Source: Aedoeadaptatus coxii
GTDB lineage: Bacteria; Bacillota; Clostridia; Tissierellales; Peptoniphilaceae
Length of the DNA: 64,000 nucleotides
Assembly: GCF_903819215.1 (NCBI RefSeq)
Contig: NZ_CAIJCT010000006.1
Direction: 5' to 3' (one strand)
Position numbers and translations under genes: made by a program
The notes under the pieces: generated by a model
Database searches by the model: none
Seen by the model: the letters and a program-made list of their open reading frames with translations, nothing else
What the model was told of the DNA's origin: nothing
Shown here: in pieces, positions 25,597 through 34,302 of the stretch
Numbering within the stretch: position 1 is the stretch's first letter
How the letters are laid out: each line of letters opens with the position of its first letter

Positions 25597-25617
25597 TTAC
25601 ATAGAAAGGGATATGCC

Positions 25618-26409
25618 ATGAAGATAAGCTGCATACAACTGGACGCGCGATTGGCCGCCGAGGGAGATCCCTACGCATACGCGGAAAAAATGATCGAGAA
25701 GGCGGCGAAAGAAAATCCCGACACCATTCTCTTGCCGGAAAAATGGAACGCCTTCGGCCATCCTACGACCCATCGAGCACAAAGCGATGCGATGGGCGAC
25801 AAGACGAAAAAATTACTGAGCCGCCTGGCAAAAAAACATCACATGAACATCGTCGGCGGAAGTATTACCGAGGAGCGGGGAGGTAAACTTTACAACACCT
25901 GCCACGTCTTTAACCGGGAAGGAGAAGACATTCTCGTTTACGACAAAGTTCATCTTTACAAAGAGCAGGAGAAAAATTATTATGCTGCCGGCGACGCCAT
26001 CGGCCTCTTTACCCTCGACGGCATTTCCTGCGGCGTGGCCATTTGCTACGATATGGATTTTCCCGAATGGATTCGCTGCTACGGCATACACGGCGTGGAC
26101 ATACTCTTCGCCCCCTTCGCTTGGCCCAGTGAATGGATGCATCATTTGGATATGGTGCAAAAAGCGAGGGCGCTGGAAAACCAATGCTTCGTCGCAAGCG
26201 CCGGCCTTTGCAAATCCGACGGGGACGGAAATTATAGAAGCGGCGGCACGTCCCTTGCCGGACCCCACGGCGACTTTATAAAAAAAGCGGGACAAGAACC
26301 CGGCGTGTTGACGGGAAAAGCGGACAGAGAAACACTAATGGCCGCGCGAAAATGGCAACACTTTTTAGATGACAGAAGAGAAGATCTCTACCGCAAATAC
26401 GGATTTTAA
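25618..26409 (+). CDS. Carbon-nitrogen hydrolase family protein (nitrilase superfamily)
   Basis: This 263-residue cytosolic amidase-type enzyme carries the Glu-Lys-Cys catalytic triad of the nitrilase superfamily: Glu in LLPEKW (about residue 41), Lys in YDKVHLYKE (about 112) and Cys in GVAICYDMDFPE (about 146). The pattern resembles omega-amidase/YafV-like or Nit members that hydrolyse deaminated glutathione or alpha-ketoglutaramate, but the substrate is not determined. AGAAAGGG precedes the ATG. It is a single-gene unit between two terminators. Confidence 0.88.
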   Translation: MKISCIQLDARLAAEGDPYAYAEKMIEKAAKENPDTILLPEKWNAFGHPTTHRAQSDAMGDKTKKLLSRLAKKHHMNIVGGSITEERGGKLYNTCHVFNREGEDILVYDKVHLYKEQEKNYYAAGDAIGLFTLDGISCGVAICYDMDFPEWIRCYGIHGVDILFAPFAWPSEWMHHLDMVQKARALENQCFVASAGLCKSDGDGNYRSGGTSLAGPHGDFIKKAGQEPGVLTGKADRETLMAARKWQHFLDDRREDLYRKYGF

Positions 26410-26434
26410 AAGAACGCGCAATGCGTTCTTTTTT
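26408..26434 (+). terminator. Terminator after the nitrilase-family gene
   Basis: AAAAGAACGC/GCGTTCTTTT with a five-base loop is followed by more T residues. Confidence 0.82.
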
Positions 26435-26595
26435 AGTTTAACGATTCAGACATAAAAGCATAAATTTAAAAATGATATTTAACGAACTTTATATAGAAAA
26501 TTTCGATAAGGGTTCTAAGAATTTCTATTGGTGTTATTGTTATCAAATAGATAAGATGAAAACGTTAGTTGAAACCAGACTTTTAAGGAGGAATC

Positions 26596-29500
26596 ATGAA
26601 GAAATTTTTAGCCCTAATATTAGCATTTGTCATGCTAATTGGCAATGTACCCCATGCTTTTGCACAAGGTGGTAGCAATGCTTGGCAAATGGAAATTCCA
26701 AACATACTGGATATAAACGAAGAGTACATTAAGAAAAATAGCGACACGCTTTTTTCAGGAGAAAATGTAATTAAAGATCCCGTGTTGAAAGAAGCGATCA
26801 ATGCGTCTTATAAACGCACGGCAGATCAACCGGTAACGAAGGAGATGCTGAAACACGTCATAACCTTGAGTCCTGAAAAATGTTTACCGCATAATTTCGG
26901 CGAAGACGCTCATAAGTGTAAATCGATAAAGGGAATGGAATATGCTGAAAATCTCCAATATGTTTCATTGCCCTATCAGCCGATTGAAGACTTGTCGCCC
27001 TTGGCCAATTTGACAAAAATTCGCTACATCAATATTACCGGCAACGGAAAAGTACAAGATTTTAGTTTTTTAAATAAGCTGGTCAATGTGGAAGAACTCC
27101 ATGTTCGCATGGCGAAAGTAAAAACCATTGACGCATTAAAAAATTATAAGAAGCTTTACTTTTTAGATGCCGATTCCTGCGAGATTTCAGATTTTTCACC
27201 TTTGAGCAATTTAGTCAATTTAAAGTATTTAAATTTAGACAAAAATATTTTTAAAGAAAATAGTGCTGAAGCCTTTAGCAAGTTAGTCAATTTAGAAGTA
27301 TTAAACATCAATAACAAAGCGGAAAATTATGGTTTAAATATTCATCCGGAGAAGATAAAATCCATTGAACCGCTAAAGAACTTGACGAAGTTAAAAGAAT
27401 TTCATGCGACAGGACATGATATTTCAGATATTTCGATTCTAAAAAACATGAAGGATTTAGGGACGGTTTATCTGAACAATAACGCAATTGAAGATTTCTC
27501 GCCTGTTGACCACGTAAAAAATGTTAATGGAAAAAATGATCAAGTTATCAAAACTGAGTCGGAGAAATTTGTTCCGCAACTTCAAACTATTGAACTTGAG
27601 CTTGGAACGGAGTTAACAGCAGATTTATTAAAGCCTGCTATTAAAAATTTGCCAAGTAACGCTACGGTTGAAATTCAAAATGGATTGAAAAATGCCGATA
27701 TGTCCAAGGAAGGGACCACACATCAGCAGATAAAGATTAATTTTTCCGATAGTTCGAGAAAATTTGTAACAATTAACATCAAAGTTGTTGCAAAAGAAGC
27801 AACAAAAGAACCGTTACAAATTATGGTCGTCAAAGGTAAGAAGCCTATTCTACCGACATTCGAAGTAGAATTTTTAGATGGAGACCGAGTGGTCGACACA
27901 GTTTCCTTTGAAAGCGGCGTAGGCTTACTCGAACATTATGAAGTCGGAAAGACCTATAAGCTACGTATCAAGGGAAGCGACGATTACGAACTCGTTACTC
28001 CGATCGCAAAAGTTGTGGAAGACGGAGGAAACCCAGGCATTCGTTTCTTACAAACCGAGAATGAAGAATTAACGGGCGATAATATTTTTATAAAAGTAAA
28101 AGATAAAGTGACCGAGCCGGAAGCACCTCAAAATCCTTTGACTGTTATACCTTCTAAAGACGGTGGAGCCTTTACTTCCCCGCTAGAAGTGGAAGTTTTA
28201 GATAATGGCAATCTAATCGACACAATCACCCTTAAGGGCGGCATGGGTTTTTTGAATAAATATAAAGTAGGAAAGACCTACACCCTTCGCATTAAAAACA
28301 ATGATGACCTTGAGCTCGTAACGCCTTATGCAAAAATTGTAGAAGACAACGGAAACGTAGGCGTTCACTTTTTAAAGACAAAAGCCGAGGTCGTTTCACG
28401 CGATAATGCTATGAATCTAAAATTAAAAGATCGTACCGGTACGACGCCGTCGGAACCCGAAACTTCCAAAGCTCTTTCGGAACTCAAAATTAAAGTGCTC
28501 TACAAGGGCCAACCGAAAGAAGGCATTCAAATTAGATTGAACTTATGGGATAAACGTGGAATTCCTTCCGTTATTGCTCAACCGAAAACTGACAGCAACG
28601 GCACGATTACGCTAAAGGATTTAGAGAAAAATACGAAATACACTGTTGTATTAGAGACTAAAGAATACCGTTTTAACCCGGATCAATTTGAATTTAAGAC
28701 CGATGAGAACGGAAAAATTAAGACCATAGGGTCTAAAAATGCTTCTGAATATGCAGACGGTTTTATTGTAAAAGCCGAAGATAGACGGTCACAAGGAGAG
28801 AAGACAGTCTCTATCGACTTCAAGACTGTTTACAAAAAGGATGGACAACCGGCGAAGGATGTAGAAATCACCGCCAATCAAATCAATCCGAATTTGAGTT
28901 CTTATCGTAACGCGACGTCTGACGAGCATGGAAATGTTCATTTCCAACTAGAGGGCGTGCAAGGCGGTAAAATCTACGCTATGACCGTTTCAAAGAACGG
29001 ACAATTTATGTGGGAGTTTGAACCCGAGTTAATCGAGGTTAAAGTTTATGAAGATCATTACGAAATTTTAAATTCGAAAGGTAACCCCAATAAAGAAAAT
29101 ATCTTTAGAGTAACCAAAAATGACAGAAACTATCTGAGAGAGGATTTAAGGAAAATCATCGCCGAAGCGGAACAACGTATCAATAGTGGCGACTATACAC
29201 CTGAATCGGTGGCAGCGTTAAAAACTTTTGTTCAAGGCGGCAAAGAGGAACTTAAAAAAGCCGAAACCATTCCCTATTATGTGGAAGGGCATATTGCCAA
29301 TATTAAAAAAGGAATGGCTCAATTAGTTTTAAAAGAAAATAAGAAGCCCGAAATAAAACCGCAAGCTCCGGCAGAAAAGCAATCTCCTAAGGCGGATTCT
29401 TATATTGTCTTAACGTCGATGAAATCGACGGAAGCGGCCAAGGCAAAAGCTCCCGAATCGAAGCCCGAAGCAAAGGTACGCAACAGTATTTACGTACCCA

Positions 29501-30066
29501 AGGCGGATTTCCCCGTAAACCTTACGGATATTCCCGCAGGTGCTGAAGGCGACGCTATGCGCCATATGGTAAGCCGTGGCGTGTTAAAGGGCATGGGCAA
29601 CGGAAAGTTCGAGCCGAACACGACGATTACAAGAGCGATGGTAACCCAAGTATTCAGAATGATATCGAAAGATAAAGCTGTAGGCTCCTCCGTAAGCTTT
29701 GCAGATGTTAATACAAACAATTGGTTTGCCGATCCCGTTCAATGGGCAAGCAACAACGGTTTAGTCGCAGGATATCCAGATGGCAGCTTTAAGCCTAATC
29801 AAAAACTCACCTACGAAGAATTTGCGTCTCTTCTCGATCGCCTCCTAAAAGAATACGGCATTCAATTTAATAAGGTGAAGACAGTTAACGAAAAGGACTT
29901 TGCTAATGTCGCCGGCTGGAGCCGCGAATCCGTCATGCGCATGGTGGAACTCGGATTGATGGCGACCGATGCCAATGGCAAGGTTCAACCGAAGAGAGAA
30001 TACACGAGATCGGAACTGGCAAATACCTTAGATCAATTAGTACGCCAAGCCGATCAACATCGTTAA
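26596..30066 (+). CDS. Surface protein with LRRs, repeated beta domains and three SLH domains
   Basis: This 1156-residue exported protein starts with a classical signal peptide (cleavage after about residue 23, HAFAQ). Residues 110-310 hold internalin-like leucine-rich repeats (LxxLxxLxLxxN type). Residues 410-610 contain two copies of a roughly 95-residue module sharing VGKTYxLRIK and ELVTPxAKxVED. Two Cna-B/SpaA-like beta domains follow (TDSNGTITLKDLEKNTKY and a related copy). A helical segment lies near 850-910, a Pro/Lys/Ala-rich linker near 920-970, and three S-layer homology domains at the C-terminus (AVGSSVSFADV, WASNNGLVAGYPDGSFKPN) should bind cell-wall polymer. Base composition is more AT-rich than neighbouring housekeeping genes. 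Function is probably adhesion; no catalytic motif is seen. Confidence 0.88.
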   Translation: MKKFLALILAFVMLIGNVPHAFAQGGSNAWQMEIPNILDINEEYIKKNSDTLFSGENVIKDPVLKEAINASYKRTADQPVTKEMLKHVITLSPEKCLPHNFGEDAHKCKSIKGMEYAENLQYVSLPYQPIEDLSPLANLTKIRYINITGNGKVQDFSFLNKLVNVEELHVRMAKVKTIDALKNYKKLYFLDADSCEISDFSPLSNLVNLKYLNLDKNIFKENSAEAFSKLVNLEVLNINNKAENYGLNIHPEKIKSIEPLKNLTKLKEFHATGHDISDISILKNMKDLGTVYLNNNAIEDFSPVDHVKNVNGKNDQVIKTESEKFVPQLQTIELELGTELTADLLKPAIKNLPSNATVEIQNGLKNADMSKEGTTHQQIKINFSDSSRKFVTINIKVVAKEATKEPLQIMVVKGKKPILPTFEVEFLDGDRVVDTVSFESGVGLLEHYEVGKTYKLRIKGSDDYELVTPIAKVVEDGGNPGIRFLQTENEELTGDNIFIKVKDKVTEPEAPQNPLTVIPSKDGGAFTSPLEVEVLDNGNLIDTITLKGGMGFLNKYKVGKTYTLRIKNNDDLELVTPYAKIVEDNGNVGVHFLKTKAEVVSRDNAMNLKLKDRTGTTPSEPETSKALSELKIKVLYKGQPKEGIQIRLNLWDKRGIPSVIAQPKTDSNGTITLKDLEKNTKYTVVLETKEYRFNPDQFEFKTDENGKIKTIGSKNASEYADGFIVKAEDRRSQGEKTVSIDFKTVYKKDGQPAKDVEITANQINPNLSSYRNATSDEHGNVHFQLEGVQGGKIYAMTVSKNGQFMWEFEPELIEVKVYEDHYEILNSKGNPNKENIFRVTKNDRNYLREDLRKIIAEAEQRINSGDYTPESVAALKTFVQGGKEELKKAETIPYYVEGHIANIKKGMAQLVLKENKKPEIKPQAPAEKQSPKADSYIVLTSMKSTEAAKAKAPESKPEAKVRNSIYVPKADFPVNLTDIPAGAEGDAMRHMVSRGVLKGMGNGKFEPNTTITRAMVTQVFRMISKDKAVGSSVSFADVNTNNWFADPVQWASNNGLVAGYPDGSFKPNQKLTYEEFASLLDRLLKEYGIQFNKVKTVNEKDFANVAGWSRESVMRMVELGLMATDANGKVQPKREYTRSELANTLDQLVRQADQHR

Positions 30067-30071
30067 ATAGG

Positions 30072-30102
30072 AAAGCGTCTCGACTTTTGTCGAGGCGTTT
30101 TT
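30072..30102 (+). terminator. Terminator of the SLH surface protein gene
   Basis: GCGTCTCGAC pairs with GTCGAGGCG(T) across a TTTT loop (one wobble) and is followed by five T residues. Confidence 0.78.
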
Positions 30103-30212
30103 CTATGGAAAGTTTTTCGTTGAAGGGTGTTCTTTAAATTGAAAAATTATATAGTATCGTGTATATTGTTTTTATAAGAACAATTTACTACATGGCATGC
30201 ATGGAGGATAGA

Positions 30213-31553
30213 ATGGATTACTCAAAACGATATAAAGAAAAATTAGTGTCGGCGAAAGAAGCGGCCGGTGTCGTAAAATCCGGCGATCGCGTGGAAATGG
30301 GCTGGGCAGCGGGTATCAGCAAGGCTGTAGACAAAGAGCTCGCCAAACGTGTCGACGAATTGAATAATGTTTTATTTTATGGCGGCCTTACTTTCGAAGC
30401 GCCGGAAGTCATGAAGGCGGATCCGGAAGGGAAACATTTTACGTGGAATACGTGGCACGCCGGCGGACCGGAACGGAAAAGCATTAACGCAGGATCCGGT
30501 GCTTTTTATATTCCTCTCCGTTATTCGGAACTTCCCAAATATTATCGCGATGAAGTGGACATCGACGTCGCCATCGTCATGACAACCCCCATGGATAAAC
30601 ATGGCTATTTTAACTTCGGTTTAAATGCGTCGCATCAAATGGCGATTTTAGAAAAAGCCAAGACGGTTATTGTGGAAGTCAATGAAGCCTTTCCTTATTG
30701 CTACGGCAGAAGCGAATCTGAAATTCATATCGACAATGTAGATTACGTCGTGGAAGCGGGCTCCATGCCTTTATTTGAAATTCCCGTGGCGGGCTTCGGC
30801 GATGTAGACCGCGCCGTTGCTGAATTTATCGTCGATGAAATTCCCAACGGTGCCACCCTTCAATTAGGTATCGGGGGCATGCCCAATGCCGTCGGCGCAT
30901 TAATTGCCGACAGTGATTTAAAGGATTTAGGTATCCACTCGGAAATGTACGTGGATGCTTTCGTGGAAATGTCGAAAAAGGGCAAGGTCAACGGCTCTAA
31001 AAAGACCATCGATAAATATCGCCAAGTTTACGCTTTTGCTGCAGGCAGTAAAGAGCTTTACGAATTTGTCGATCAAAACCCGGAATGTATGGCGGCTCCC
31101 GTCAACTATACCAACGGCGCCGACGTAGTAAAAGAAATCGATAATTTTATTTCCATTAACAACGCATTGAACGTCGACCTTTGGGGACAAGTTTCCTCTG
31201 AATCGACAGGTATGAAACATATCTCCGGTGCAGGCGGACAATTGGACTTCGCCCTCGGCGCATACCTGGCCAAGGGCGGCAAGAGTATTATTTGCTTGAG
31301 CTCCACATTTAAAAATAAACAAGGCGAAGTGGAATCCAGAATTCTTCCCAATTTTAAAACCGGATCCGCCATTACCGTGGCACGTCCGAACACCCAATAT
31401 ATTTGCACGGAATACGGCATTTTCAACTGCAAGGGTAAATCGACTTGGGAAAGAGCGGAAGGTATTATTAACTTAGCGCACCCGGATTTCCGCGACGGGT
31501 TAATTCGAGACGCCGAAGAAATGAATATTTGGCGCAAGAGCAATAAACGATAG
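30213..31553 (+). CDS. Acetyl-CoA hydrolase/transferase family, probable butyryl-CoA:acetate CoA-transferase
   Basis: This 446-residue class I CoA transferase exchanges CoA between acyl-CoA and acetate. The blocks LGIGGMPNAVGA, VSSESTGMKHISGAGGQLDF and KGGKSIICLSSTF match the butyryl-CoA:acetate group more closely than 4-hydroxybutyrate transferases; the active-site Glu lies in the conserved N-terminal half of the C domain. This would complete butyrate formation in an amino-acid fermenter. I start at ATG 30213 behind GGAGGA; an in-frame extension to 30159 is not homologous. A paralogue follows after a terminator. Confidence 0.85.
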   Translation: MDYSKRYKEKLVSAKEAAGVVKSGDRVEMGWAAGISKAVDKELAKRVDELNNVLFYGGLTFEAPEVMKADPEGKHFTWNTWHAGGPERKSINAGSGAFYIPLRYSELPKYYRDEVDIDVAIVMTTPMDKHGYFNFGLNASHQMAILEKAKTVIVEVNEAFPYCYGRSESEIHIDNVDYVVEAGSMPLFEIPVAGFGDVDRAVAEFIVDEIPNGATLQLGIGGMPNAVGALIADSDLKDLGIHSEMYVDAFVEMSKKGKVNGSKKTIDKYRQVYAFAAGSKELYEFVDQNPECMAAPVNYTNGADVVKEIDNFISINNALNVDLWGQVSSESTGMKHISGAGGQLDFALGAYLAKGGKSIICLSSTFKNKQGEVESRILPNFKTGSAITVARPNTQYICTEYGIFNCKGKSTWERAEGIINLAHPDFRDGLIRDAEEMNIWRKSNKR

Positions 31554-31555
31554 AA

Positions 31556-31582
31556 AAGAGCCGACGAGGGTCGGCTTTTTTT
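31556..31582 (+). terminator. Terminator between the two CoA transferases
   Basis: AGCCGAC/GTCGGCT with a four-base loop is followed by a T7 run, so the second gene is at least partly independently expressed. Confidence 0.82.
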
Positions 31583-31599
31583 AATCAGCGAGGACGATT

Positions 31600-32913
31600 A
31601 TGGATTTAGAAAAAGAATACAGACAAAAAGTGATCACGGCGGAAGAAGGGGCGGCTCTCGTAAAAGAGGGAGATGTTTTAGAATTGGGCTTTGCCGCTAT
31701 TTTCCCCGTGCATTTCGACGAAGCCTTAGCGGCGCGGAAAGGTGATTTTCGCCACGTGGTGATTCGAAACGGCATTTTATCCAACCCATCGAAACTTTTG
31801 GAAGTCGGGGAGCCTTTTGAATGGCAAAGTTGGCACGCCACTCCCGATGTGCGCCGCGCCATTGAAAGGGGAACGGCCAATCACATTCCCATTCGCTACA
31901 GCGAAATGCCCCGTTATATTCGGGAAAATGTACAAACGGATATCCTCGTCCTTCCCGTAAGCGAAATGGACGAACACGGCTATTTTAATTTCGGCTTAGA
32001 CTCTAGCCACTTTTTAGATCAAGCCCGCATGGCGAAGACGGTGGTGGTGGAAGTGAATCCCCTCCAGCCGAGAGTGGCGGGGAGAAGCGAGAGCGAAATC
32101 CATTTGCGAGATGTGGATTTTATTATCGAAACGGAGGGATACCCTGTCGCCGCCCTTCCCATTCGAAGCTACACGGAAGTGGACGAAAAAATCGCCGCCT
32201 TCGTCGTGGAGCGTATTGAAGACGGATCCACTCTTCAGCTGGGGATCGGCGCCCTTCCCGGCGCCGTAGGCGACGCTATCGCCTCCAGCAGCGTGAAGAA
32301 TTTAGGCGTGCATACGGAAATGTACGTGGACAGTTTTATGGACATGACCCTCGCCGGAAAAATTACAGGCGCTATGAAGACGCGGGACAAGGGGCGGCAG
32401 GTCTTCGCCTTTATAGAAGGCAGCGAAAAACTGTATCGCTTTGCCGACGAAAACCCCGAGCTCATGTCGGCGCCGGTGGATTACGTCAACGACGCGCGCG
32501 TGATCGCCGATCAATACCGTATGGTGAGTATTAACACGGCGCTCCATGTGAATTTACGAGGCGAAGTAAGTTCCGAAACCGTAGGACTTCGCCATATTTC
32601 CGGCGCCGGCGGACAATTGGATTTCGCATTAGGCTCTTACCTCGCGCCGGATGGGAAGGGATTTATCTGCCTGCATTCATCGCGAGTGGATAAAAACGGC
32701 GTGCGTCATTCCAATATTGTGCCGGATTTTTCCGCAGGAACCATCGTCACCATGGTGGCGCCGGTGACCCAATATGTCGTTACGGAATACGGCGTCGCCA
32801 ATTTAAAGGGCAAGTCCACTTACGAGCGCGCGAAAGCATTAATCGCCATCGCTCACCCGGAATGCAGAGAAGAATTAATTCGCGGGGCAAAGGCAAGAGG
32901 CGTGTGGCGGTAG
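31600..32913 (+). CDS. Second CoA transferase paralogue of the acetyl-CoA hydrolase/transferase family
   Basis: This 437-residue protein is colinear with its neighbour at 30213: it shares the NHIPIRYSEMPRY-type block, LGIGALPGAVGDA, VSSETVGLRHISGAGGQLDF and the C-terminal EYGVANLKGKSTYERAKALI. Divergence is substantial, so the duplication is old and substrate preference may differ (another short or branched acyl-CoA). Both copies keep the catalytic-domain motifs. The ATG at 31600 has a weak ribosome site (AGCGAGGACG). No other fermentation genes are adjacent. Confidence 0.85.
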   Translation: MDLEKEYRQKVITAEEGAALVKEGDVLELGFAAIFPVHFDEALAARKGDFRHVVIRNGILSNPSKLLEVGEPFEWQSWHATPDVRRAIERGTANHIPIRYSEMPRYIRENVQTDILVLPVSEMDEHGYFNFGLDSSHFLDQARMAKTVVVEVNPLQPRVAGRSESEIHLRDVDFIIETEGYPVAALPIRSYTEVDEKIAAFVVERIEDGSTLQLGIGALPGAVGDAIASSSVKNLGVHTEMYVDSFMDMTLAGKITGAMKTRDKGRQVFAFIEGSEKLYRFADENPELMSAPVDYVNDARVIADQYRMVSINTALHVNLRGEVSSETVGLRHISGAGGQLDFALGSYLAPDGKGFICLHSSRVDKNGVRHSNIVPDFSAGTIVTMVAPVTQYVVTEYGVANLKGKSTYERAKALIAIAHPECREELIRGAKARGVWR

Positions 32914-32920
32914 ATTACCC

Positions 32921-32949
32921 TTGCTATTTTACAGCCATAAGGCTATAAT
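32921..32949 (+). promoter_or_regulatory. Sigma-A promoter of metK
   Basis: TTGCTA at 32921-32926 and TATAAT at 32944-32949 have 17-nt spacing and immediately precede the SAM riboswitch. Confidence 0.8.
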
Positions 32950-32966
32950 ATTAGACACTAATTATT

Positions 32967-33062
32967 TCTTATCAAGAGTGGTGGAGTGACTAGGCACTAT
33001 GAAACCCGGCAACCTGTAAAGGTGCTACATCCTACAGGCGCGTCAGGTCTGAAAGATAAGAA
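32967..33062 (+). promoter_or_regulatory. SAM-I riboswitch (S box)
   Basis: P1 is TTCTTATC (32967-32974) with GATAAGAA (33055-33062). The conserved AGAGTGGTGGAG segment, GAAACCCGGCAACC, and the CAGGCGCGTCAGGTC junction fit the S-box consensus. It precedes a terminator and metK, consistent with repression by S-adenosylmethionine. Confidence 0.95.
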
Positions 33063-33063
33063 G

Positions 33064-33090
33064 AAAACCTGCCGCGCGCAGGTTTTTTTT
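33064..33090 (+). terminator. Riboswitch-controlled terminator before metK
   Basis: AAACCTGC/GCAGGTTT with a CGCGC loop is followed by additional T residues. Confidence 0.9.
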
Positions 33091-33110
33091 AATGTGTAAA
33101 AGGAGGAATT

Positions 33111-34295
33111 ATGGATAGATGGTTATTTTCATCGGAATCGGTAACCGAAGGGCATCCCGATAAGGTTTGCGACCAAATTTCCGATGGTATTTTAGATGCA
33201 ATTCTCGAAAAAGATCCCAACGCTCGCGTGGCGTGTGAATCGCTAGTTTCCACGGGCATGGTCGTCATTACCGGCGAAATCAGCACCGAAGCGTACGTGG
33301 ATTTTACAAATGTAGTACGCTCGACGCTTAAAGATATCGGCTACACCCAAGGGGTACAAACGGGATTTGAAGCAGATTCCGTCGCCGTTATCAGCGCCAT
33401 TAAAGAACAAAGCGGCGACATCGCTATGGGCGTAGACCGCTTTAAGGAAGCGAACACGGAAGAATTAGACGCATTCGGCGCCGGCGACCAAGGGATTATG
33501 TTCGGCTACGCATGCCGGGAAACGGAAGAGCTCATGCCCCTTCCCATTAGTCTCGCCCACAAAATGGCGAAAAAACTTTCCGATGTGCGTAAAGACGGCA
33601 CGCTTAAATACCTTCGACCCGACGGCAAGACGCAAGTGACGGTGGAATACCAAGACGGCAAACCGGTGCGTCTCGAAAACATCGTCGTCAGCACGCAACA
33701 CGACGAAGAAGTGGATCTGGAAACGATTCGCCGCGATATGAAACAATACGTTATCGAAGCGGTAGTTGACGAAAAATGGATCGACGACGACACGAAGATT
33801 TACGTGAACCCCACCGGACGTTTCGTTACCGGCGGCCCCGTCGCCGATGCGGGCCTAACGGGTAGAAAAATTATCGTCGACACTTACGGCGGATACGCTC
33901 GCCACGGCGGCGGCTGCTTCAGCGGCAAGGATCCGACAAAGGTAGACCGCTCCGCAGCGTATGCCGCTCGTTATGTGGCTAAAAACTTAGTAGCGGCAGG
34001 GGTTTGCGATCAATGCGAAATCGGCTTGAGCTACGCTATCGGTATCGCCCGTCCCCTTTCCGTTTACGTGGAAAGTTACGGCACATCCGATTTAACGGAT
34101 AACGAAATCGAAGACCTGGTACACGAAGTATTCGATCTTCGTCCGGCGGCCATTATTAAGGATTTAGATTTGCTTCGCCCCATTTACAAAGACGTAGCGG
34201 CTTACGGCCACTTCGGTCGCGAATCCTTAAATGTACCTTGGGAACGCACGGATAAAGTAGACGCGATTAAAAAAGCATTGGAAAACAGAAAGTAG
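33111..34295 (+). CDS. metK: S-adenosylmethionine synthase
   Basis: This 394-residue enzyme makes SAM from methionine and ATP. Family signatures include SESVTEGHPDKVCDQISD at the N-terminus, GAGDQGIMFGYA, and GGGCFSGKDPTKVDRSAAY with the ATP-binding loop. AAAGGAGG precedes the ATG. Its leader carries a SAM-I riboswitch, giving feedback control by its own product. recD2 begins 7 nt after the stop, so read-through transcription is likely. Confidence 0.98.
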   Translation: MDRWLFSSESVTEGHPDKVCDQISDGILDAILEKDPNARVACESLVSTGMVVITGEISTEAYVDFTNVVRSTLKDIGYTQGVQTGFEADSVAVISAIKEQSGDIAMGVDRFKEANTEELDAFGAGDQGIMFGYACRETEELMPLPISLAHKMAKKLSDVRKDGTLKYLRPDGKTQVTVEYQDGKPVRLENIVVSTQHDEEVDLETIRRDMKQYVIEAVVDEKWIDDDTKIYVNPTGRFVTGGPVADAGLTGRKIIVDTYGGYARHGGGCFSGKDPTKVDRSAAYAARYVAKNLVAAGVCDQCEIGLSYAIGIARPLSVYVESYGTSDLTDNEIEDLVHEVFDLRPAAIIKDLDLLRPIYKDVAAYGHFGRESLNVPWERTDKVDAIKKALENRK

Positions 34296-34302
34296 GCATT
34301 CT

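Noticed and set aside
26596..30066. Mobile element carrying the SLH surface gene
   Set aside because: The gene is AT-richer than its surroundings, but I found no transposase, integrase, flanking inverted repeats or target duplications.
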